A stretch of 34,323 nucleotides of DNA, taken from positions 1 to 34,323 of the forward strand of contig CAUGNZ010000026.1 of the NCBI GenBank assembly GCA_959601045.1, written 5' to 3'. Of the stretch, positions 15,929 to 23,667 are shown piece by piece. Source of the DNA: an uncultured Collinsella sp. (GTDB lineage Bacteria; Actinomycetota; Coriobacteriia; Coriobacteriales; Coriobacteriaceae). Numbering within the stretch: the first letter of the stretch is position 1; every line of letters starts with the position of its first letter. The notes beneath the pieces are model-generated. The model was not told the origin of the DNA. It did no database searches and saw only the letters and a program-made list of their open reading frames with translations. The translations under genes and the position numbers were made by a program.

Positions 15929-15957
15929 ATTTTACGCTGTCCAACGATACCTCTGAA
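15929..15957 (-). promoter_or_regulatory. Promoter of the EIIA gene
   Basis: On the - strand TTCAGA (15952-15957), a 17-nt spacer and TAAAAT (15929-15934) match 4/6 and 5/6 of the consensus. They lie about 90 nt ahead of the EIIA ATG. Confidence 0.55.
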
Positions 15958-16083
15958 CAGCGATTTTGTGATATATCAGTTGAAGGCCAACTTATTGCGG
16001 GGGTGTTTCTGCGCCGCGGGCTCAAGTGGGGTACGCTAAGGTGCGAAAAACGAGTGCGCACGAATCGCACGGAGGGAGCACCT

Positions 16084-16986
16084 ATGATTATTGAGAACCA
16101 TGCGCTGTGGGGCGAGGAGCCGACCGAGGATTATCCGGCGACGTTTACGTATCTGGGTGCCGAGCCGCTGCCCGACAAGCCCAATGGCCGCCGCCCCGCG
16201 GTGATTATCTGCGGCGGAGGTGCGTTTACGCATATCGCTCCGCATGAGCAGGATCCCGTGGCGTTTGCGTTTTTGGATCACGGTTACCAGGCCTTTGTGC
16301 TCAACTATGTGACGAGCGGCACGGGTGACGTAAGTTTTCCGCACCCGCAGGCAGATCTTGCCAAGATGGTCGCCACGGTGCGTGCGAATGCCGACGAGTG
16401 GCATGTCGATCCCAAGCGCGTGTGCGTCGTGGGCTTTTCTGCGGGCGGTATGATCTGCGCCTCGCTGGCAACACAATGGAAGGCTGGTCCCTTCGCGGGC
16501 CTGGCAGGGGCGCGTCCGGACGACATTCGTCCCGATGCCGTAGTGCTGGGCTATCCGCTGCTCGACTTTGCCTATGTGCGCGACATGCAGACGCGCGACC
16601 CGCGCATCGACCTGCGCGTGCCCAAGACGGGTGGCAAGACGGGGCGCGATCTGCTCAACGACTACCTGTCGATGGTGACGGGTGGCGAGGCAACTGACGA
16701 GCATTTGGCCGATATCTGCCCCACCACACATGTTTCGCGTCAGATGCCGCCAACCTTTGTGTGGGGCGTGTCCGACGACAAGACGGCGCCGATCGCACAG
16801 GTCTACCCGTTTGCCCAGCGCATGGCCGAGGAGGGCGTCGTATGCGAGATGCACGTCTTTGACCAAGGTGGTCACGGCCTTTCGCTCGGCAACGCCAATA
16901 CCGCGGTCGATAACGAGGACAAGCAGGTGGCGGTCCGTCCATGGATTCGCCTAGCCTTCCGCTTCCTGGAGCGCCACGGTTTCTAG
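16084..16986 (+). CDS. Alpha/beta hydrolase, acetyl-esterase/lipase-like
   Basis: This 300-residue cytoplasmic hydrolase resembles the COG0657/BD-FAE esterases that remove acetyl or other acyl groups, often from sugars. The oxyanion-loop region is VIICGGGAFTHIAPHE, CGGG in place of the common HGGG. The nucleophile elbow is GFSAGG. A later WGVSDDKTAPI supplies the likely catalytic Asp and GGHGLSLG the His, so the triad looks complete. There is no signal peptide. The ATG at 16084 follows a good site (GGAGGG, about 8 nt). A much longer in-frame opening reaches back to 15115 across the EIIA gene and is not credible. The gene is transcribed divergently from EIIA and converges on the GntR gene, with a long hairpin between. 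Confidence 0.85.
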   Translation: MIIENHALWGEEPTEDYPATFTYLGAEPLPDKPNGRRPAVIICGGGAFTHIAPHEQDPVAFAFLDHGYQAFVLNYVTSGTGDVSFPHPQADLAKMVATVRANADEWHVDPKRVCVVGFSAGGMICASLATQWKAGPFAGLAGARPDDIRPDAVVLGYPLLDFAYVRDMQTRDPRIDLRVPKTGGKTGRDLLNDYLSMVTGGEATDEHLADICPTTHVSRQMPPTFVWGVSDDKTAPIAQVYPFAQRMAEEGVVCEMHVFDQGGHGLSLGNANTAVDNEDKQVAVRPWIRLAFRFLERHGF

Positions 16987-16995
16987 ACCGCGCAG

Positions 16996-17065
16996 CACGA
17001 GAGTGGATAATCTCCCATTTTTTGGTCTGCTTTTCGACAAAAACGGGGGATTATCCACTCTCGTG
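16996..17065. repeat. 70-nt near-perfect hairpin between convergent genes
   Basis: The 21-nt arms at 16996-17016 and 17045-17065 match at 20 positions, the remaining one being a G-U pair. The 28-nt interior is itself partly self-complementary (TTTTTTGGTC against GACAAAAAC). It lies 9 nt after the hydrolase stop and 34 nt from the GntR stop. It could be a bidirectional terminator, though no U-run follows the outer stem, or a REP-like dispersed element. Confidence 0.8.
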
Positions 17066-17099
17066 AGATGGGCGTCTGATAGCTTTCCTTGTTGTATTT

Positions 17100-17750
17100 C
17101 TACCAAACGGTGAACTGGGCGTTTTCCGTGTTCCAATGGACATCGCGAACGTAGTCGCGCACGCCCGTCGCGTCTCGTGCTTCGAACAACTCAAGAATAT
17201 GAGCATGTTCGTTGTTGGCTTTATTGAGCAGTTTGCAAGCCGTCTCTTGGTCAACAGTCTCGTAATCGCGCTTGATAAAGCAACGCTCGAGCTGCGAGAT
17301 CATATCGCGCAGACGGTCGTTGCCACAGCGGTTGAAGTACGTAAGGTGAAAGTCTCGCTGAATGTCGTCATACTTACGGATGAGACCGCCTTGGATCGCG
17401 AGGTCCATGGAGCCGACGAGAAATTTCAGCTGCGTAATATCGTCGTCAGTTAGATTCGGACAGGCGAGATATGCGGCCTGCCCGTCGAGCGGCCCCATAA
17501 TCTCAAAGACTTCAACGGCGTTTTGCTGATCGAACCCACGGACGCGGAATCCGCGGCGGGGGAGATTGTCCAGATAGCCGTCGCTTGCGAGCTGGATGAG
17601 CGCTTCGCGGACCGGCGTGCGCGACACGCCCATGGCATCGCAGATCGCCTGCTCGCTCAGCCGGTCGCCGGCCGAAAGCTCGCCGGCGTCAATACGGCTC
17701 GAAATATAGTCGTATACGTGGTCCTTCAGGGGCTTTCTGAGCGTTTCCAT
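17100..17750 (-). CDS. GntR-family transcriptional regulator, FCD (FadR) subfamily
   Basis: This 216-residue repressor has an N-terminal winged helix (about 8-72: DHVYDYISSRIDAGELSAGDRLSEQ split around the helix, then AICDAMGVSRTPVREALIQL and YLDNLPRRGFRV) and an all-helical FCD effector domain (about 85-205) with DIQRDFHLTYFNRCGN, NNEHAHILELFEARD and the His residues that usually bind metal in this family. FCD regulators commonly sense organic or amino acids. It is divergent from ddaH with a 255-nt shared region holding a TTGTATACAA palindrome, so it probably controls the ddaH-antiporter unit and itself. AAGGA lies 10 nt before the ATG. Confidence 0.88.
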   Translation of the reverse strand: METLRKPLKDHVYDYISSRIDAGELSAGDRLSEQAICDAMGVSRTPVREALIQLASDGYLDNLPRRGFRVRGFDQQNAVEVFEIMGPLDGQAAYLACPNLTDDDITQLKFLVGSMDLAIQGGLIRKYDDIQRDFHLTYFNRCGNDRLRDMISQLERCFIKRDYETVDQETACKLLNKANNEHAHILELFEARDATGVRDYVRDVHWNTENAQFTVW

Positions 17751-17815
17751 GAGCCTATGTTCCTTAACGGTATATTTCTAAAAGCAAATACGTTTCACTT
17801 GAATAGCTCAGTTGA

Positions 17816-17821
17816 ATTATA
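17816..17821 (-). promoter_or_regulatory. -10 box of the gntR gene
   Basis: The sequence reads a perfect TATAAT on the - strand 66 nt before the GntR start. The matching -35 region is poor, so activation or a leader effect is possible. Confidence 0.35.
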
Positions 17822-17897
17822 GAACGACCAGCTAAATCATGCTACTTTGCGCCGATACGTAAGAATACGCTTACCGAAGAATACCTACCGTTCAGGA

Positions 17898-17914
17898 TTG
17901 TATACAATATACAA
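17898..17914. promoter_or_regulatory. Candidate GntR/FCD operator
   Basis: TTGTATACAA (17898-17907) is a perfect 10-bp palindrome, immediately followed by another half-site, TATACAA (17908-17914). Palindromes of the TTGTnTACAA kind are common FCD-GntR targets. It sits in the divergent region between gntR and ddaH, about 90 nt before ddaH. Confidence 0.6.
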
Positions 17915-18005
17915 AACAGGAAAACCGCCCTAAGATAAAGCCATCGAAAGGAAGGCGGGCGCGAAGAAGTCCCGCTCTCTGCTAAGAGATCCAAGGAGGA
18001 TCATC

Positions 18006-18782
18006 ATGACCAAGTTCAGCCACGTCATCATCCGCCGCCCCGGCAAGTCCCTGAGCAATGGCATCACGAGTGCCCCCGAGCTTGGCCAGCCCATCTACGA
18101 GCGCGCCATCGAGGAGCACTACGATTATGAGCATGCGCTCGAGCAGTGCGGCGTTGACGTGTCGGTGCTGCCGGCACTCGAGCAGTATCCCGACAGCTGC
18201 TTCGTCGAAGATCCGGCCGTTATCACTCGCTGCGGCGCCATCATTACCAACCCCGGCGCCGATAGCCGCAACGGCGAGAAGGACGAGATTGAGCCGGCCG
18301 TCCGTCGCTTCTTTGACGACGAGCATGTCAAGCACATCGTTTCTCCGGGCACGCTTGACGGCGGCGACGTCATGATGGTCGGTGACCATTTCTACGTCGG
18401 TCGCTCCGCTCGTACCAACGAAGAGGGCATTCGCCAGTTCTGTGAGATTCTCGAGGGCTGGGGCCTCGAGGGTTCTGAGGTTCCGCTGGAGGAGGTCCTG
18501 CACCTCAAGACGGGCGTCAACTACATCGAGGACAACAACATGCTCGTCTCTGGTGAGTTCATCGATAAGCCTGACTTTGCCCAGTACAACAAGATCGTCG
18601 TGCCCGAGGACGAGGCGTACGGCGCCAACTGCATCTGGGTCAACGGTACGGTCATCGTTGCCGAGGGCTATCCGACTGTGCTCAAGGCCGTGCAGGATCT
18701 GGGCTACAAGACACTCGTCGTCGACACCTCCGAGTATCGCAAGGTCGACGGCGGCCTTTCTTGCCTGTCGCTGCGCTTCTAA
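18006..18782 (+). CDS. ddaH: N(G),N(G)-dimethylarginine dimethylaminohydrolase (DDAH)
   Basis: This 258-residue cytosolic enzyme is predicted to convert methylated arginines (ADMA, NMMA) to citrulline plus dimethylamine or methylamine. It is collinear with the Pseudomonas DDAH as I remember it: FPDSxFVEDP-like segment (YPDSCFVEDP, 61-70), LDGGDVMMVGDHFYVGRSARTN (117-137, read in parts), catalytic His166 in LHLKTG and nucleophile Cys253 in GGLSCLSLRF at the extreme C-terminus. The acid position reads Asp118 (LDGGD) where the Pseudomonas enzyme has Glu; Asp occurs in other guanidino-modifying enzymes. A strong AAGGAGGA precedes the ATG. It is followed by its own terminator and then an APC antiporter gene. 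Arginine-deiminase activity is the alternative, but the length and C-terminus favour DDAH. Confidence 0.9.
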   Translation: MTKFSHVIIRRPGKSLSNGITSAPELGQPIYERAIEEHYDYEHALEQCGVDVSVLPALEQYPDSCFVEDPAVITRCGAIITNPGADSRNGEKDEIEPAVRRFFDDEHVKHIVSPGTLDGGDVMMVGDHFYVGRSARTNEEGIRQFCEILEGWGLEGSEVPLEEVLHLKTGVNYIEDNNMLVSGEFIDKPDFAQYNKIVVPEDEAYGANCIWVNGTVIVAEGYPTVLKAVQDLGYKTLVVDTSEYRKVDGGLSCLSLRF

Positions 18783-18817
18783 CGCGATAGCTGTAACAGT
18801 CTGATGATCGCTTGACC

Positions 18818-18857
18818 GATGGCCCGGCACCCGATTCGGGACGTCCGGGCCATCTTT
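18818..18857 (+). terminator. Terminator after ddaH
   Basis: A perfect 10-bp GC-rich stem (18818-18827 with 18845-18854) with a 17-nt loop that can pair internally is followed by TTTCGTTCG. The modest U-run may let some transcripts continue into the antiporter gene 35 nt further on. Confidence 0.75.
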
Positions 18858-18891
18858 CGTTCGATCACATGATGAAGGGGGTGCACATACA

Positions 18892-20355
18892 ATGGCCTCT
18901 AAAACTTCTAACGACGAGATTATCGACCCCAATGGTCTGGATCTCTTCCGTCTGACCATGATGGTCATCACTGCGAGCATCTGCGGCGGTATCTTTTCTC
19001 TTGCCGGCGATATGGCGGCAGGCGGAGCCAATACCGGTGCGGTTATCGTCTCGTGGGGAATTTGCTTTATTGGCGTCTTTGCGTTGATGATGGTGTTCAA
19101 CGGTTTGTCTCAAGCCCGTCCCGACCTGACCGGTGGCATCTATGCATACGCTGCGGCCGGTTTTGGCGATTACATTGGATTCAACTCCGCCTGGGGCTAC
19201 TGGATCAGCGCATGCCTTTCCAACGTGAGCTTTGCACTTTTGCTGTTTAGCGCGCTGGGCTATTTCTTCCCTGCGTTTGGCGCGGGCAACAACCTGCTTT
19301 CTATCGTCTGCGCCAGCGTGTTTTTGTGGTTCCTTACCGCCCTTGTGCTTCGTGGCGTTAAGGAGGCTGCGGGCATTAACACGATTGTCACCTTGGCGAA
19401 GCTGGTGCCGCTGGGACTCTTTGTGCTGAGCATTGTGCTCCTGGGCAAGTTCAACGTCGATATCTTTATGGACAACTTCTGGGGAGAGCCGGCTGGTCCT
19501 GGCTTTGGCGAGCAGGTTGTCTCGACCATGATTGCCCTTGTCTGGGTCTTCACGGGCATCGAGGGCGCCGTTGTCATCTCGGGCCGCGCAAAGTACGTGC
19601 GTGACGTCGGTCGCTCGACGGCGCTCGGATTTGCGGCGGTCTTTGTCCTGTATTTGATTATTTCTATGCTGTCGCTCGGCATTATGCCGCGAGAGGAGAT
19701 GGCACAGCTTGCAACGCCCTCCATGGCGGGAATTCTCGAGTGCGCAATCGGTCCGGTTGGTGCTGCCATCGTAAACCTTGGCGTTATCCTTTCGTTGGTC
19801 GGCGCGCTGCTGGGCTATGTCATCATTGCGTCCGAGACGCCGTTCGAGGCGGCGCGCCAGGGATCCTTCCCGCTGGCGTTTGCCAAGACGAACAAGCACG
19901 ACGCCCCGGTGGTAACGGTTCTCGTGAGCTCCGGCATTACGCAGCTCTTCTTGATCGTGTCGTATGTGGCGGCGAGCACCTACCAGTTCTTCTATAGCTG
20001 CGCAGTCAACACGATTCTGGTTCCGTATGTCTGCTCGGCTGCCTATTACATGGTGATTGGCTGGAAGAACGAGCATCTGGACGGGCCGCATGCGCCCAGC
20101 GTCGGCAAAGCCCGCTTCTTCGGTACGCTCGGCTTCATCTACACATTGTTCCTGGTGTGGTCGACGGGTCTTCAGGGCGTTATGATCACGACGATTCTTT
20201 TTGCTCCGGCCATTCCCGTTTATATGCTGGGCGAGCGAGGCCGCGGTAAACCGGTGCTTCCGCATCTGCACGACAAGCTGATCGCAGCGGTGGTCATTGT
20301 CGTGGCAATCATTTCGCTGTATCTGCACTTTGCCGGCATTGCGCCGATAGTCTAA
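18892..20355 (+). CDS. APC-superfamily basic amino-acid antiporter (ArcD/APA type)
   Basis: This 487-residue membrane protein has about 12 hydrophobic segments, starting MVITASICGGIFSLAGDMA with the conserved GGIFSL substrate-backbone motif of APC antiporters. Other markers are GGIYAYAAAGFGDYIGFNSAWGYW (residues about 82-105, read in parts), VFTGIEGAVVISGRAK and SETPFEAARQG. This is the arginine/ornithine (APA) antiporter subfamily layout. Placed just after ddaH, it may import arginine or methylarginine in exchange for citrulline or ornithine; the substrate is inferred. GAAGGGGG lies about 8 nt before the ATG. A GC-rich terminator lies 113 nt downstream. Confidence 0.88.
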   Translation: MASKTSNDEIIDPNGLDLFRLTMMVITASICGGIFSLAGDMAAGGANTGAVIVSWGICFIGVFALMMVFNGLSQARPDLTGGIYAYAAAGFGDYIGFNSAWGYWISACLSNVSFALLLFSALGYFFPAFGAGNNLLSIVCASVFLWFLTALVLRGVKEAAGINTIVTLAKLVPLGLFVLSIVLLGKFNVDIFMDNFWGEPAGPGFGEQVVSTMIALVWVFTGIEGAVVISGRAKYVRDVGRSTALGFAAVFVLYLIISMLSLGIMPREEMAQLATPSMAGILECAIGPVGAAIVNLGVILSLVGALLGYVIIASETPFEAARQGSFPLAFAKTNKHDAPVVTVLVSSGITQLFLIVSYVAASTYQFFYSCAVNTILVPYVCSAAYYMVIGWKNEHLDGPHAPSVGKARFFGTLGFIYTLFLVWSTGLQGVMITTILFAPAIPVYMLGERGRGKPVLPHLHDKLIAAVVIVVAIISLYLHFAGIAPIV

Positions 20356-20468
20356 GACTGCGGCAAGCTTCATCGCTTGGTAAGCCGACGGAGGCATCGC
20401 GTGCCGGTGCCGTTCGGTAATCCATAACTGACGTGGGCCTCTGTAACGTGCCTTTGTGAGCGCCCACC

Positions 20469-20508
20469 AAGCCCGCGCAGGTGACATTTGTTGCCAGCGC
20501 GGGCTTTT
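20469..20508 (+). terminator. Terminator after the APC antiporter gene
   Basis: A perfect 10-bp stem (20469-20478 with 20497-20506) with an 18-nt loop ends in TTTT (20505-20508). Confidence 0.85.
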
Positions 20509-20640
20509 GTTGTTGCGGCGAAATGCTGCCGGCAGCTGGGGACGTTCCTATTGTGCCGGCACCCTGGGACACTCCTTGGATGTTCCGCATGCGACGGAGG
20601 GAACGGATCATTTTGTCGAGGGGCGGGCGGCTGCTTCGGT

Positions 20641-20853
20641 CCTCGGGGAAACCGCGTCCCGTTTCGAGAGCAGATTCCGGGCCGCAGTTTCCCCGAGGGC
20701 TCCATTGGGAAATTGCATCCCAGTCTGAGCGCCGATTCCGGGCTGCAGTTTCCGCTAGATGCCTCAACCGGAAAGCCCATCCCGTTTAGGTGTTCCGGAG
20801 TGGGATTCGGTTTCCGCAGCAGGCCCGTCTGGGAAGCAATGGCCCAGAATCCC
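20641..20853. repeat. Degenerate tandem repeat, period 61-62 nt, about 3.5 copies
   Basis: GGGAAA-like boxes fall at 20646, 20707, 20769 and 20831, and TTTCC boxes at 20688, 20749 and 20811, so both recur every 61-62 nt. The 20-mers at 20673 and 20734 differ at one base. Within a unit, GCAGTTTCCC and GGGAAATTGC can pair, so each copy may form a hairpin. Confidence 0.75.
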
Positions 20854-20872
20854 CCCTGCACCGATCTGTTGA

Positions 20873-20902
20873 TTGAACATCGTTGCATGTTCGCGCTATC
20901 AT
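20873..20902 (+). promoter_or_regulatory. Candidate feoAB promoter
   Basis: TTGAAC (20873-20878), an 18-nt spacer and TATCAT (20897-20902) give 4/6 and 5/6 matches. The downstream palindromes at 20918-20950 would overlap the expected transcription start. Confidence 0.5.
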
Positions 20903-20917
20903 GCATGGTTAAAATTG

Positions 20918-20950
20918 GTTAGCCATGGCAAACGGTTAGCCATGGTGAAC
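20918..20950. promoter_or_regulatory. Tandem near-palindromic operator candidates before feoAB
   Basis: GTTAGCCATGGCAAAC (20918-20933; one half-site mismatch) is repeated as GTTAGCCATGGTGAAC (20935-20950; two mismatches), 17 nt apart. The TTAGCC half-site recalls DtxR/IdeR-type iron boxes. The position just after the promoter fits iron-dependent repression; the regulator identity is inference. Confidence 0.55.
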
Positions 20951-20992
20951 ATAAATACAACGCCCTGTGGGCGCCGGGGGAGGAACACGGAC

Positions 20993-23353
20993 GTGAAGCT
21001 CGATACACTCGAGATTGGAAAGGACGCCGTTGTCGCATCGGTGGCATCGGACGATCAGGCACTCCGACAGCATATTTTGGACATGGGCCTAACGCCGGGC
21101 ACCGAAGTCACCATGATGAAGTACGCCCCCATGGGCGACCCGCTCGAGATTCGCTTGCGTGGCTACGAGCTCACGCTGCGCAAAGACGATGCCGCGCGCA
21201 TCGAGCTCGTGGGCGTGCACGACACCGATACCGGCCCGCGCGTTAACGCCGCAATCGGTACGACGGAGCACCCGGCACTCGGCGAGGGGACGTATTCGCC
21301 CCGTGCGGCAAAGACGGCTGTGCCCGAGGGCGCACCGCTGCATTTTGCCCTCGCCGGCAACCAAAACTGCGGTAAGACCACGCTGTTCAACCAGCTGACG
21401 GGTTCCAACCAGCACGTCGGCAACTTTCCCGGCGTGACGGTCGACCGCAAAGACGGCGCCATCCGTAACCACCCCGAGGCGAGCGTCACCGACCTACCTG
21501 GTATTTATTCGCTGTCGCCATACACGGGCGAGGAAGTCGTCAGCCGTCAATTTATCCTGGATGAGCATCCCGACGCCATCATCGACATCATCGACGCTAC
21601 CAACATCGAGCGCAATTTGTACCTGACGCTGCAGCTTATGGAGCTCGATCGCCCCATGGTCATCGCGCTCAACATGATGGACGAGGTGACGGCCAACGGC
21701 GGCGCCGTGGACGTCAACCTGCTCGAGAGCCTGTTGGGCGTGCCTGTTGTCCCCATTAGCGCTGCCCGCAACGAGGGCATCGGCGAGTTGGTTGATCATG
21801 CCTTGCACGTGGCGCGGTTCCGCGAGCGCCCCGGTCGCCTGGACTTCTGCGCGCCCGATGGCCCGGACGGCGGCGCGCTGCATCGCTGCATCCACGGCAT
21901 CGCGAACCTTATCGAGGACCATGCCGCGACGGCGCATATTCCGGTGCGTTTTGCGGCGACCAAGCTGGTTGAGGGCGACGAGCTGGTAACCGAGGCACTT
22001 CACCTGGATCGCAACGAACTCGACGCCATCGAGCACATCATTACCCAGATGGAGGGCGAGGCCGGCACCGATCGCCTGTCCGCGCTGGCCGATATGCGCT
22101 TTAGCTTTATCGGCGACGTGTGCGGGCGTTGCGTCGTCAAGCCGCACGAGAGCCGCGAGCACGTGCGCTCCGTCAAGATCGACCGCATCCTGACGGGTCG
22201 CTATACGGCCATCCCGGCGTTCCTGGTGATCATGGGCCTCGTTTTTTGGCTGACGTTTGGCGTGATCGGCGCGGCGTTGCAGGGACTCATGGAGGACGGC
22301 ATCGCTGCCATCATCGCCTCGGCCGATGCGGGTCTCAAAGCGTTCGGCACCAACGATGTGGTGCGCTCGCTGGCTGTCGACGGCGTGCTTACGGGCGTGG
22401 GCAGCGTGCTGGCCTTCCTGCCGATCATCGTCGTGCTCTTCTTGTTCCTCTCCATTCTGGAAGACTCCGGCTACATGGCGCGTGTGGCCTTTGTCATGGA
22501 TAAGGTGCTGCGCCGCTTTGGTCTGTCGGGCCGCAGCTTCGTGCCCATGCTCGTTGGTTTTGGCTGCACCGTGCCGGCTATCATGTCGACCCGTACGCTC
22601 CCATCCGAGCACGACCGCAAGATGACGGTCATGCTCACGCCGTTCATGAGCTGCTCGGCCAAGTTGCCGGTCTACGGTCTGCTGTGCGGGGCGTTTTTCC
22701 CGCAGGCGACGGTACCCGCCATGGTCTCGCTCTATCTGATCGGCATCGCGGTCGGTTGCATCGCGGCTTTGGTGCTCAATCGCACGGCATTTAAGGGCGA
22801 CCCGGTACCGTTTATCATGGAGCTTCCCAACTACCGCCTGCCGAGCGTCAAGACGACGGTGATGCTGGCATGGGATAAGGCAAAGGACTTTATCACCAAG
22901 GCCTTCACCATCATCTTTGCCGCTACCGTGGTCATCTGGTTCCTTCAGACGTTCGACATTCGCTTTAATGTGGTCGCCGATCAGTCGCAAAGCTTGCTTG
23001 CCGGTCTGGGTAGCATCATCGCGCCGGTGTTGGCCCCGCTCGGTTTTGGCGACTGGCGTGCATCCACGGCGCTCGTCACGGGACTTATTGCCAAAGAGAG
23101 CGTCATCTCGACGCTCACGGTGCTTTTGGGCGCAACCTCTCCCGCGGCACTGTCAGCCATGTTTTCGCCGTTTACCGCCTACGTGTTCTTGGTCTTTACG
23201 CTGCTGTACCCGCCTTGCGTGGCGTCCATCGGCGCCGTCAAGAGCGAGTTGGGCGCGCGCTATGCCGTTGCCGTGTTCGCGTTTCAGGTGACGGTCGCCT
23301 GGATCGTGGCGTTTGTCGTGCATTCGGCGGGCATATTGCTGGGGTTGGCTTAG
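20993..23353 (+). CDS. feoB: FeoA-FeoB fusion, ferrous iron transporter
   Basis: This 786-residue protein imports Fe(II) across the cytoplasmic membrane. Residues 1-73 are a FeoA SH3-like domain (LEIGKDAVVASV, HILDMGLTPGTEVTMMKYAP, LEIRLRGYELTLRKDDA). After a 40-residue linker comes the FeoB G domain: G1 GNQNCGKTT (122-130), G3 DLPG (167-170), G4 NMMD (227-230). The membrane part carries the two Gate signatures, FGCTVPAIMSTRT and FMSCSAKLPVYGLL, each with its conserved Cys. FeoA and FeoB are usually separate genes, so this is a fusion. The GTG at 20993 (VKLDTLEIG) is chosen for GGGAGGA about 8 nt upstream; in-frame ATGs further up lie in the operator repeats. No FeoC is seen. Confidence 0.94.
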   Translation: MKLDTLEIGKDAVVASVASDDQALRQHILDMGLTPGTEVTMMKYAPMGDPLEIRLRGYELTLRKDDAARIELVGVHDTDTGPRVNAAIGTTEHPALGEGTYSPRAAKTAVPEGAPLHFALAGNQNCGKTTLFNQLTGSNQHVGNFPGVTVDRKDGAIRNHPEASVTDLPGIYSLSPYTGEEVVSRQFILDEHPDAIIDIIDATNIERNLYLTLQLMELDRPMVIALNMMDEVTANGGAVDVNLLESLLGVPVVPISAARNEGIGELVDHALHVARFRERPGRLDFCAPDGPDGGALHRCIHGIANLIEDHAATAHIPVRFAATKLVEGDELVTEALHLDRNELDAIEHIITQMEGEAGTDRLSALADMRFSFIGDVCGRCVVKPHESREHVRSVKIDRILTGRYTAIPAFLVIMGLVFWLTFGVIGAALQGLMEDGIAAIIASADAGLKAFGTNDVVRSLAVDGVLTGVGSVLAFLPIIVVLFLFLSILEDSGYMARVAFVMDKVLRRFGLSGRSFVPMLVGFGCTVPAIMSTRTLPSEHDRKMTVMLTPFMSCSAKLPVYGLLCGAFFPQATVPAMVSLYLIGIAVGCIAALVLNRTAFKGDPVPFIMELPNYRLPSVKTTVMLAWDKAKDFITKAFTIIFAATVVIWFLQTFDIRFNVVADQSQSLLAGLGSIIAPVLAPLGFGDWRASTALVTGLIAKESVISTLTVLLGATSPAALSAMFSPFTAYVFLVFTLLYPPCVASIGAVKSELGARYAVAVFAFQVTVAWIVAFVVHSAGILLGLA

Positions 23354-23667
23354 GGGCGCGTTGATGCTCCGCGCTTTTGGGCGAGCAACAATTCAATAAA
23401 TATGAGCCAAAATACCGGTAATTGTCGGCCTGCGGGGACTGTCCTACGCTGCAGGTTGCCGTTCGCTGCCTATTTGCTGCCGTTTACGGATTCGTAAATA
23501 CTTGCAATCGTCGGTCGATTTAACCGCATTACGCGATGCCGATGCGCATTTTGTGTGCCCCTTTCTACAATCACTTTGTGTCTATTGCCGAACATGTCTT
23601 CCGTTTCGCCTGTGTGGGGACGTGGGGTGCAATAGTCGTTTGTAGAGGCTCATTGAGGAGGGAATTG
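23354..23667. other. 314-nt intergenic region between feoAB and the PTS gene
   Basis: A weak hairpin (23356-23360 with 23370-23374) and TTTT follow the feoAB stop and may terminate it. TTTACG-GATT-CGTAAA (23483-23498) is a perfect 6-bp-arm palindrome that could be an operator for the downstream sugar gene. A TACAAT near 23566 lacks a good -35. No gene is credible here. Confidence 0.5.

Larger units (their letters stand above)
20356..20992. other. Repeat-rich 637-nt intergenic region before feoAB
   Basis: The first 110 nt show nothing I can name. A terminator follows (20469-20508), then GGGGACGTTCC/GGGACACTCC-like copies near 20537-20577, the 61-62 nt degenerate repeats (20641-20853), and the feoAB promoter and operator candidates (20873-20950). 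Short frames here lack ribosome-binding sites and are not credible genes. Confidence 0.7.

Noticed and set aside
15115..16083. Long N-terminal extension of the alpha/beta hydrolase
   Set aside because: It would run through the EIIA gene and its promoter; the ATG at 16084 has its own ribosome-binding site and begins the domain.
18865..20487. A 540-codon - strand open frame rich in Arg, His and Gln
   Set aside because: It is antisense to the APC antiporter; composition is that expected from reversed membrane-protein codons.
20641..20853. CRISPR array
   Set aside because: Units are degenerate, contain paired GGGAAA/TTTCC boxes and have no constant repeat with unique spacers; no cas genes are nearby.
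21494..22990. A 498-codon - strand open frame
   Set aside because: It is antisense to feoAB and has no family motifs or start signals.
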